NCBI RefSeq assembly: GCF_008312935.1
Contig: NZ_VSZO01000001.1
Location: forward strand, 310,001 to 374,000
Direction: 5' to 3'
Length of the DNA: 64,000 nucleotides
Source of the DNA: Roseiconus lacunae
GTDB lineage: Bacteria; Planctomycetota; Planctomycetia; Pirellulales; Pirellulaceae
Both the position numbers and the translations under genes were made by a program. The notes under the pieces were generated by a model that saw only the letters and a list, made by a program, of their open reading frames with translations, was not told the origin of the DNA and searched no databases. Shown here in pieces: positions 8,685 to 15,722 of this stretch; the first letter of the stretch is position 1; each line of letters opens with the position of its first letter.

Positions 8685-10130
8685 ATGACGAAATCTGTTG
8701 AACCGCCAGCCCGTACGATTCGGTCTCATTGTCATGGAATGCCGCCACTTGACGCGAAGATCGCCTCGTGGATGCAAGACGCTTTGAATGATCCACGGTT
8801 GTTTGATTGGATCGATAGCCATGGATCACCGCTCAACTTGATTCATCGTGAACCGATGTCAAAAAATGTGGCGGAGCTGGACGATGTCGCGAAACATCAT
8901 GAAGTGGACTTTCAAGTGTTCTTCGCGCGAAAGTCGAATAAGTGCCTCACGTTCATCGAACAAACGATTCATGACGGTGTCGGTATCGATACCGCCAGTG
9001 AGATCGAGCTGTTGCAAGCGATTGATCGAGGAGTGGCCGCCAAAGATCTGATCTGCACCGCCGCGGTTAAATCCGAATCGCTACTTACCACCTGCGTGCG
9101 GCATGGAGTGGGGATCGCGATCGACAATGAAGATGAGCTCGCCTTAGCTACAAAAATCGCCAAGACACATGGGCGTCCGGCGCAACTTGCGTTGCGACTA
9201 GGTGGCTTCTGGCATCAGGGCGAAAAACTATTTACGCGATTCGGATTTAACGCCGATGACGTTGGGTTACTCGGAAAACTCGATCGTGATGTCGTGAATT
9301 TAGTGGGGTTTCATTTTCACCTCGATGGTTATGATGCGAGTCAGCGGATCGATGCGATCGAGTGTGTGCTCCGCTGGATCGACCGGGCAAAGGAACAGCA
9401 GTTTGCCCCACAATTCATTGATATTGGGGGTGGCTTTCCCATGTCCTACTTACATTGCGGTGATCAGTGGCAAACATTCTGGGCCCAGCTGGAATCCGCG
9501 TTGTTAGGCAAACGCGATCCGGTGACCTATCGGAATCATGGGCTCGGACTACTCGCCATTAATGGACAGATTCACGGTGTGAGGCAGTCGTATCCGTACT
9601 ATCAATCCCCGGTCCGAGCGGACTGGCTTGATTCGATACTTAGCGCCCCAATTGGGGACGAGCTCGTTGCCGACGCGATCAAACGGCGCGATCTCCAACT
9701 CCGATGTGAACCAGGACGGAGCTTGATGGACGGCTGTGGGATGACGATCGCGCGCGTTGAATTTTGTAAGCGAAACTCCGACAATGATCTGCTTGTCGGT
9801 TTGGCAATGAATCGGACGCAGTGCCGCACATCGAGCGATGACTTCTTGGTTGACCCAATTGTGATCAAGAAAGATTCGCACAACGGCGGAGCTGAACAAT
9901 TTGGATATCTTGTCGGTGCCTACTGCACCGAATCCGAATTGATTAGTCTCCGGAAGCTGCGGTTCCCCAATGGAATCCAGCGTGGTGACCTTGTTGTGTT
10001 CCCCAACACCGCAGGTTATCTGATGCACTTCTTGGAAAGTCGCTCACATCAATTTCCGTTGGCTAAAAACCTCGTCTATGACGACCCGGTACGACTCGAC
10101 CCAATCGATGTGGACGCAGCGCATCCATGA
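8685..10130 (+). CDS. PLP-dependent group IV decarboxylase, SbnH/diaminopimelate decarboxylase-like
   Basis: 481 residues from the ATG at 8685, five bases after the previous stop; upstream in-frame codons overlap the preceding gene. The fold type III barrel shows the PLP lysine in FFARKSNK, the DTASEIE segment corresponding to DVASxGE of this family, and the phosphate-binding loop DIGGGFP. The C-terminal beta domain includes GDLVVFPNTAGYLMHF. The family covers diaminopimelate, ornithine and arginine decarboxylases and SbnH, which decarboxylates a diaminopropionate-containing citryl intermediate in staphyloferrin B synthesis. Next to an SbnA-like gene, an SbnH-like role is the best reading, but no citryl-ligating NIS synthetase is present, so the substrate is unclear. 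Confidence 0.75.
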   Translation: MTKSVEPPARTIRSHCHGMPPLDAKIASWMQDALNDPRLFDWIDSHGSPLNLIHREPMSKNVAELDDVAKHHEVDFQVFFARKSNKCLTFIEQTIHDGVGIDTASEIELLQAIDRGVAAKDLICTAAVKSESLLTTCVRHGVGIAIDNEDELALATKIAKTHGRPAQLALRLGGFWHQGEKLFTRFGFNADDVGLLGKLDRDVVNLVGFHFHLDGYDASQRIDAIECVLRWIDRAKEQQFAPQFIDIGGGFPMSYLHCGDQWQTFWAQLESALLGKRDPVTYRNHGLGLLAINGQIHGVRQSYPYYQSPVRADWLDSILSAPIGDELVADAIKRRDLQLRCEPGRSLMDGCGMTIARVEFCKRNSDNDLLVGLAMNRTQCRTSSDDFLVDPIVIKKDSHNGGAEQFGYLVGAYCTESELISLRKLRFPNGIQRGDLVVFPNTAGYLMHFLESRSHQFPLAKNLVYDDPVRLDPIDVDAAHP

Positions 10131-10342
10131 ACGCTGCCGCTGTTGACTGTGTCGGTAACGGCGAAAGCCTTAGGCAACACCAAAGCTGTCTGCAAATCGA
10201 GCTACATCCATCCGGGAATACTGCACTTCGGTGAATACGACTCGCTTCGAGAGTTCGCCAGCAGTCTTCCCTGGAAAAAGTCGAGGCGAGTTGAAACTTG
10301 ATGAGGCGAGGTTTCTGGCGGCATTGCCACACCTGAATGTGA

Positions 10343-11764
10343 TCACCCATGGGGCCTCGCCAATGATCCACGTTTGACTAAGAAAACAGCCAGGCAGATG
10401 GTTTGCGTTGCTGCCCAGATGACCAGGGCGGACCACCAGTGGGTGACTTGTGAGACGGACGCATACCCACCAAACCAGCCAAATGTCAACGCGGCGATAG
10501 AAGCGAACAACGTTGAAATAAGAATCGGCGTCGTGGTCCCCAGCCCTTTCAAAACGGCACCTAGCGTCAGAGCCGTGATGTCGAACACCCCGTACGCCGC
10601 GGCAAACCGCAAGAGAAAAATTGCAATGGGACGAACCGCATCCGCTTCGTCTTTGCTTACGCCGTACAAAGGGATTTCAACAATCCAATGGGGAAACGAA
10701 ACAAGAGGGGCGACAACAAGTAACGATACTCCCGCACTAAACACCAGACTACGTCGAACAACCGCGCGGACTAAGTGAATCGTCGCCGAGGTATGCGATT
10801 GGCCGATCATCACAGTGACCGCGGTGGCGAGCCCGACGGCCGGAATCGACAACAATTGATAAAGGCTAACCGCGGCTGATGTTGCAGCCAGTCCGGTCAC
10901 CGATGCGGTCCCGATCATTAACATGAGATAACTAAACATTGATGATCGAATTAGTTGCTGGATTCCCAAGACAGAACCTGGACCAAGAATGCGTCCAATC
11001 ACCAATCGGTTGGGTCGATAGTGTTCCACCAGTGACCTGATCGAAGGCGACGATCGAACGATCAATACGGCGAAGATTGCGGCTTTAAACCACATGGCAA
11101 TCGCAGTCGCAAGCGCCGCACCAAGGACGCCAAGTGCTGGTACACCTGCCCCCCCGAAGATCAACCAAACATCCAGGAAGATATTTAATACGGCAGACGC
11201 GACATTCGTGCGAAAGATTGGACCTGTCTTTCGACGGCCGACAAAAAACGCGGTCAAGCCTGCTTCAAGCATCGACGCGGGAGCAACCAACAAAAGAGTT
11301 CGGAAGTAGGTCGCCTCTTCGGCGGCTAGGTTCGGATCATGATCAAACGCCAAGAAAAGAGTTGGACTCAACCATCCGATCAAGGCAAATAGGGGAAGCG
11401 TCGCGAATGTGATCCAGATACTTTGCCAAATCAGCTTCCAAACCAATCCCGGAATTTTATCGACATTTCGCTGGTGGGGTTGAGATTCGGAGTCAGATGT
11501 TTTTAATCCGCGTCCCATCGCAGCAGCGACTAGCGGTGTTGTGAACCCCATCGCCGTCACGGGGATACAGGCAATCGCCCAGTACACATTGCCGGCCGAG
11601 ATCGAAGCGGCCGAAGAGGTTGGCCCGTACCACATCAACAGCACTCGGTCGGTGAACAGTGTGACCGAAAAGCAGCCAACGGTCGCGATCAGTGGAAGTG
11701 CAATGGATAGTAAAGCACGATAGCCATAGGGATCAGCGGGTCGGGGCTGGACTTGCTTTAGCAT
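10343..11764 (-). CDS. MATE family multidrug/toxic compound extrusion transporter
   Basis: 473 residues with about twelve hydrophobic segments in two related halves, the layout of the MATE family. The N-terminal segment LLSIALPLIATVGCFSVTLF followed by TDRVLLMWYG corresponds to helix 1 and the conserved loop of MATE proteins. It is convergent with the decarboxylase gene, with 212 bases between and no clear terminator. Its place inside the repeat-bounded island suggests that it may export the product of the SbnA/decarboxylase genes, using a sodium or proton gradient; this is inference. Detoxification unrelated to the neighbours is the alternative. Confidence 0.8.
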   Translation of the reverse strand: MLKQVQPRPADPYGYRALLSIALPLIATVGCFSVTLFTDRVLLMWYGPTSSAASISAGNVYWAIACIPVTAMGFTTPLVAAAMGRGLKTSDSESQPHQRNVDKIPGLVWKLIWQSIWITFATLPLFALIGWLSPTLFLAFDHDPNLAAEEATYFRTLLLVAPASMLEAGLTAFFVGRRKTGPIFRTNVASAVLNIFLDVWLIFGGAGVPALGVLGAALATAIAMWFKAAIFAVLIVRSSPSIRSLVEHYRPNRLVIGRILGPGSVLGIQQLIRSSMFSYLMLMIGTASVTGLAATSAAVSLYQLLSIPAVGLATAVTVMIGQSHTSATIHLVRAVVRRSLVFSAGVSLLVVAPLVSFPHWIVEIPLYGVSKDEADAVRPIAIFLLRFAAAYGVFDITALTLGAVLKGLGTTTPILISTLFASIAALTFGWFGGYASVSQVTHWWSALVIWAATQTICLAVFLVKRGSLARPHG

Positions 11765-11937
11765 TCGAACAACGTGTCGGGCGTTTTCAAAGGAGATGAG
11801 CTAGCGATCGCAGAACGATTCCCGCGAAATCGAAACGAAAAACCGGTCTGTTTGGTGCACCAGATGCTCGGCTACCGACCGCAGTGCAGAACATCCTGCG
11901 AAGCCAGTGCCAATTTTCTACCAAAGGTCCTTAAACC

Positions 11938-12153
11938 ATGGCATCAACATCTTTCACACATGTCAAAGACTCTTGGGTTAGCCGGTTTGTCAATCGACTT
12001 CGGGGCACGACTGAACTGGTATCGACCATGATGGATGACGCGGATCAGACCTGCGTTCGAAACGGTTTTATCCTGACGCCCGTTGAACGCCACGGGATGG
12101 TCTATCAGGAAATGTCTCGTCAACGATTCCATGAGAATGGGACGAACGAATGA
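11938..12153 (+). CDS. Small hypothetical protein (71 aa)
   Basis: Codon choice looks like that of neighbouring genes, and the frame runs uninterrupted from ATG to TGA. AAAGG lies about ten bases upstream of the ATG. The protein is hydrophilic, with an even mix of charged residues (NRLRGTTELVSTMMDDAD, PVERHGMVYQEMSRQ) and no signal peptide or membrane segment. I do not recognise a family. It sits alone between a divergent MATE gene and repeat copy B. It could be a small regulator or not expressed at all. Confidence 0.45.
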   Translation: MASTSFTHVKDSWVSRFVNRLRGTTELVSTMMDDADQTCVRNGFILTPVERHGMVYQEMSRQRFHENGTNE

Positions 12154-12213
12154 CTAGCAGATATTTGCGGAGGAACCCGAAGAGGGTCGGTGAACTTTCG
12201 CGGCTTTGCCTCA

Positions 12214-12335
12214 TGCTTCATTCCGTTTGAAAATACGGGTTCGAGTTGTCCGCCGATGGACGTTAATCCCGGCTGTTCCACCGCAACCGTGGCTAACGCT
12301 ATGCGGCTCATCCTAAAAACGAGTTGGAACGAAAG
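12214..12335 (-). repeat. Intergenic repeat, copy B, inverted relative to copy A
   Basis: Read on the minus strand this segment matches 4776-4903 closely. TTCGTTCCAACTCG, TTTTAGGATGAGCCGCATA and TAGCCACGGTT are shared without change. Differences cluster in the middle and right third. Its terminal repeats have decayed (GCTTCATTCC against GGAACGAAAG), so copy A appears the better preserved. The core GCGTTAGCCACGG is also found at 37683-37695 in another intergenic region. Confidence 0.75.
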
Positions 12336-12442
12336 ACAAACTCCCTTCGCTCATTGGCACGTCGATTGCGAAGCCGACGGGGCATACAAGCGCCGGAGCT
12401 TCTCCGGAGCACTGGTCAGTTGTTCTCAACTTGGAACGCTCT

Positions 12443-13549
12443 ATGAAAGTCGCAATTATTGGGCACCTTAAACATCCGATCGCCAAACCGTTTTCAGGTG
12501 GACTCGAAGCATTCACGTTTGATTATGTAGCCGCTTTGCGCGATCGTGGGCACGATGTCACGTTGTTTGCCAGTGGAGATTCCGATCATGAACTTGGACT
12601 CAGTTCGGTTGTCGATGTCGCGACGGTACGGGATTCGATCAGTCGACTCGGACACATCGATCACGATTGGATCGAGGCCGTGGAAGACGAAGCCTACGGC
12701 GCTTTGATGGATCGGCTGGCGATGGAACATTTCGATGTTATCCACAATCATTCACTGAGTCCGATTCCGCTGCGGTTCGCTTCTTGCCAACCCTGTCCTG
12801 TCATCACAACACTTCACGTGCCACCGCTACCTCGCATGACCCAAGAAGTACGGCGACGAGGCGCAGGGTCGTGCGGTATTTTTGTAAACATCTCGCAGGC
12901 CAACGCAAAGTCATGGTCACCCGAACTTGGTCAGCAACGAATCATCTACAACGGCGTGAATGAGAACTTTTGGATGCAACATCAAGCATCGAAAGAGAAT
13001 CGAGCCATCTGGTTTGGTCGAATCTTAGCCGACAAGGGAACTCATCTCGCAATCGAAGCGGCCCACGAGGCCGGGATGCCAATCGACGTGGTTGGCCCGA
13101 TTTCCGATCAGGTCTACTTTGACAACGAAGTTTCACCGCGTCTGAGTAGCGAGGATGTGTATCACGGTCATCAAGATCATGAAGTGCTGTCTAAGCTGAT
13201 TGGCAGAGCAGCCGTTTCTGTGGTCACTCCCTGCTGGGATGAACCATTTGGCTTGGTTGTCACTGAATCTTTAGCCAGTGGGACTCCGGTCGCCGGCTTT
13301 CGCCGCGGAGCCCTTCCAGAGATTGTTCGTCGATCGGTCGGTCGTTTGGCGGATCCAGGCGATACGGAAGATCTTGCACGATGTATCAATGAATGTCGAG
13401 CATTAGACGGCGGGGTCTGCCGTCGCTACGTTCAAGAAAAATTTGGCTTTGATCGTATGGTTGTTGCTTACGAAGAGCTTTACTCACGCATCGAATTGCC
13501 TCGGCCACTGATGCGGCACTCTTCGATCGACGGAGCGACAGCGGCATGA
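12443..13549 (+). CDS. Glycosyltransferase family 4 (GT-B fold)
   Basis: 368 residues from the ATG at 12443; an in-frame TTG four codons earlier is less likely. The N-terminus MKVAIIGHLKHPIAKPFSGG with a glycine-rich acceptor loop, HNHSL around residue 100, and the C-terminal donor site DEPFGLVVTESLASGTP (the E-x7-E motif) are diagnostic of GT4 retaining transferases. It uses a nucleotide sugar; the acceptor is unknown. It is the first of three genes whose ends overlap by four bases each, so they are very likely one translationally coupled operon making or decorating one glycan. Confidence 0.87.
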   Translation: MKVAIIGHLKHPIAKPFSGGLEAFTFDYVAALRDRGHDVTLFASGDSDHELGLSSVVDVATVRDSISRLGHIDHDWIEAVEDEAYGALMDRLAMEHFDVIHNHSLSPIPLRFASCQPCPVITTLHVPPLPRMTQEVRRRGAGSCGIFVNISQANAKSWSPELGQQRIIYNGVNENFWMQHQASKENRAIWFGRILADKGTHLAIEAAHEAGMPIDVVGPISDQVYFDNEVSPRLSSEDVYHGHQDHEVLSKLIGRAAVSVVTPCWDEPFGLVVTESLASGTPVAGFRRGALPEIVRRSVGRLADPGDTEDLARCINECRALDGGVCRRYVQEKFGFDRMVVAYEELYSRIELPRPLMRHSSIDGATAA

Positions 13550-14694
13550 ATGACTTACAGATCGGATTCTACGTGCATTACCACGGGATGGGACATAAAC
13601 GAAGAACGGAAGCGATTCTGCGGCATCTAAAAGTGCCGTCGTCGGTCATTACGAGCCGACTTGGCGACCTGGATTGGAAAGGTGCGAACCTACTGGAAGT
13701 CATCGAGATTGCCTGTGATATCGATGACGTTTCTTTTGAGGGTGCTGCCAGGTCACAAGATGTTCCCGCGCTTCACTACGCACCGCTTTGGACGGATTCG
13801 ATCACACGCCGAGTCGCCGAATACACGGCTTGGCTGTCGCGAACGAAGCCTGACCTGATGGTCGTCGACGTCTCGGCAGAAATCTCGATGCTGACTCGTC
13901 TCGCTTCGATCCCCCAGGTCGTGGTTCGTCAACACGGCGACCGCCGAGATCCGGCCCACCTTAATGCCTACGCAGCTGCGGAAGCATTACTGGCGCCATT
14001 TCCAAGATGCATGGAAGATGAACTGACGCCCGATTGGGTGATCGACAAGTCAGTTTACCTCTCTGGTTTCTCCGCTCACAGCGATGATGACAAGACGGTT
14101 TCATTCAGTCGTCCGACCATTGTCGTGATGTTCGGCAAAGGTGGAACCGATTCACAGGCATCCCGACTCGCGGAAGCAGCGACCGCGGTTAGTGACTTCG
14201 ATTGGGTGGTCGTTGGTAAAGAGAAGCCACCAGCCATGACGCAACCGATGAACCTTCGATATGTCGGATGGACGGACCAACCGCTTAAATATGTTCGTGC
14301 CGCAACGATGGTGGTCTCTGCAGCGGGCCACAATAGTGTGATGGAATTGGGACGCGAACGGGCCCGGTTTATCGCCATTGCAGAGGAACGCCCCTTCGAC
14401 GAACAACGTCGCAAGGTTCACATTCTCAACCGAGAACGACTAGCCGTCGGGGTGCCTCAATGGCCGAAGGTTGACGAATGGAAAACTTTGATCGGGCGAG
14501 CAATGAATTTAGATCCTTCGCCTTGGGACACAATCTATCGTGAAGACGGTGCTATCGAAGCCGCAAGATTTCTCGAACTAGCCGCGCTTCGTTCAAACCT
14601 GCTCAGGCGAGGGGAGCAGTCAGGGACAACGTCGCTGTGCAGCGGTCTATTCCCAAACAGTCAGATTGCTGAGATGGGGCAAAACGCATCATGA
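13546..14694 (+). CDS. GT-B glycosyltransferase, MurG/GT28-like
   Basis: 382 residues. The N-terminal motif YVHYHGMGHKRRTEAIL resembles the GxGHxxR acceptor loop of the MurG/UDP-glucuronosyltransferase superfamily. The C-terminal domain has VVSAAGHNSVMELGRERA, the donor-binding region of GT28-type enzymes (usually GGxxTxxE). The start overlaps the stop of the GT4 gene (ATGA) and its own stop overlaps the next start in the same way. Substrate is unknown. The first histidines and glycines of the loop are kept, so the enzyme is probably active. Confidence 0.75.
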   Translation: MNDLQIGFYVHYHGMGHKRRTEAILRHLKVPSSVITSRLGDLDWKGANLLEVIEIACDIDDVSFEGAARSQDVPALHYAPLWTDSITRRVAEYTAWLSRTKPDLMVVDVSAEISMLTRLASIPQVVVRQHGDRRDPAHLNAYAAAEALLAPFPRCMEDELTPDWVIDKSVYLSGFSAHSDDDKTVSFSRPTIVVMFGKGGTDSQASRLAEAATAVSDFDWVVVGKEKPPAMTQPMNLRYVGWTDQPLKYVRAATMVVSAAGHNSVMELGRERARFIAIAEERPFDEQRRKVHILNRERLAVGVPQWPKVDEWKTLIGRAMNLDPSPWDTIYREDGAIEAARFLELAALRSNLLRRGEQSGTTSLCSGLFPNSQIAEMGQNAS

Positions 14695-15557
14695 GCCTTA
14701 GCTTGCTTACCATCGTTCGTGGACGACAAACCCACTTGGCCAACCAGTTTCGAGGCCTGTGTCAATCAACGATGTCACCGACCGAATGGATAATTGTTGG
14801 GATGGATCAGGATGTTGATGTGTCCGAGTTTAGGCAAACCAAGTTTCCAATCGTGACCGCACGTGTCGATGGTGACGGAAAAAGGTTGCCGCTCGCCGAA
14901 GCTCGAAACCAAGCGGCTGAGCTGAGTCGTGGGGACACACTGATCTTCCTTGACGTGGATTGTATCCCATCAGCTCATATGATCGAACGGTTCGCCGAAG
15001 TGACACAAACTCATGCGAGACTTTGGATGGGAAGTCCGAGATATTTGCCAGAGGGAGTTACGAAAGGAAATTGGGACCTTGTCGAATTGGATCGAATTGC
15101 GGTTCAGCATCCTTTGCAACCATGCCTTCAAGAAAATGAGCAACTTGTATCAAGTCGATATGAGCTTTTCTGGTCTCTTTGCTTTGCAATCCGGAAAGAT
15201 GATTTCGAACGTCTTGGAAAGTTCGACGAGCAATACAGAGGCTATGGTGGTGAAGATACAGATTTTGCGTTCTCCGCGCGTCGAGTAGGTCTTCCGTTCG
15301 CTTTCGTCGATGCGGTAGCGTTTCACCAATATCATGCCGTCTACAAACCGCCAATGAACCACCTTGTCGACGTCGTTTCGAATGCGAGGCGATTCCGACA
15401 GAAATGGGGTGTTTGGCCAATGGAGTCCTGGTTGTCGGCATTCGCAAACGAGGGTTTGGTTCGCTTTGATCCGATCAACGACCAGCTTGAGCTGCTGCGT
15501 AAGCCGACGAGTGATCAAATCGAGCAGTCATTAACTCGAACTCCCGCGGGGTTCTAA
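14691..15557 (+). CDS. Glycosyltransferase family 2 with galactosyltransferase-type C-terminus
   Basis: 288 residues. FLDVDCIPS is the DxD-type metal site, and GYGGEDTDFAFSARRVG is the acceptor-side ED motif shared with GT27/GT7-like enzymes (glycosyltransferase family 2 with C-terminal GT7C domain). N-terminal SLSLLTIVRGRQTHL is the usual GT-A start. ATGA overlap with the upstream gene makes it the last cistron of the three-gene operon. It likely adds a hexose or N-acetylhexosamine; identity is not deducible. Confidence 0.83.
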   Translation: MSLSLLTIVRGRQTHLANQFRGLCQSTMSPTEWIIVGMDQDVDVSEFRQTKFPIVTARVDGDGKRLPLAEARNQAAELSRGDTLIFLDVDCIPSAHMIERFAEVTQTHARLWMGSPRYLPEGVTKGNWDLVELDRIAVQHPLQPCLQENEQLVSSRYELFWSLCFAIRKDDFERLGKFDEQYRGYGGEDTDFAFSARRVGLPFAFVDAVAFHQYHAVYKPPMNHLVDVVSNARRFRQKWGVWPMESWLSAFANEGLVRFDPINDQLELLRKPTSDQIEQSLTRTPAGF

Positions 15558-15629
15558 ACCGCGATGCCGATCGCACTCAACCTCCCTTGACGATTTTTCA
15601 TGTGGAACATCGTAGCGTTGCCCCCCCAC

Positions 15630-15689
15630 GTCGACTCTTCGACCAACTAAATTATTAGTCGGAACGAATGAGAACTAATTAGAGTCGAC
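15630..15689 (+). promoter_or_regulatory. Inverted repeat ahead of the exported hydrolase gene
   Basis: GTCGACTCT at 15630-15638 is repeated in inverted form as AGAGTCGAC at 15681-15689. Inside it is a smaller ACTAA-ATTA-TTAGT hairpin and the palindrome CTAATTAG. The block ends 33 bases before the ATG at 15723. It could be a regulator binding site or an mRNA leader structure; no regulator gene is next to it. Confidence 0.4.
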
Positions 15690-15722
15690 CGTTAGAAGAT
15701 TGCCGCGCGGGGGAAAGTGTTG

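Larger units (their letters stand above)
11765..12442. other. 678-bp region with a small open frame and repeat copy B
   Basis: Between the MATE start and the GT4 gene lie a plausible 71-residue gene (11938-12153) and the inverted repeat element (12214-12335). The remaining bases show no gene I can support. A promoter for the plus-strand glycosyltransferases is expected downstream of the repeat, but no clear boxes were found. Confidence 0.55.

Noticed and set aside
9549-10028. 159-residue minus-strand open frame
   Set aside because: Antisense to the PLP decarboxylase, which carries intact motifs.
5978-10130. Complete staphyloferrin-type siderophore cluster
   Set aside because: No NIS synthetase (IucA/IucC), no SbnB and no siderophore receptor gene are in the window; only the SbnA- and SbnH-like parts are present.
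4776-12335. Composite transposon
   Set aside because: The flanking repeats are too short to encode a transposase and no target-site duplication was recognised; called a MITE/REP-like repeat instead.
12190-12471. 93-residue plus-strand open frame
   Set aside because: It runs through repeat copy B and into the GT4 gene; composition is not coding-like and the repeat explains the stretch.
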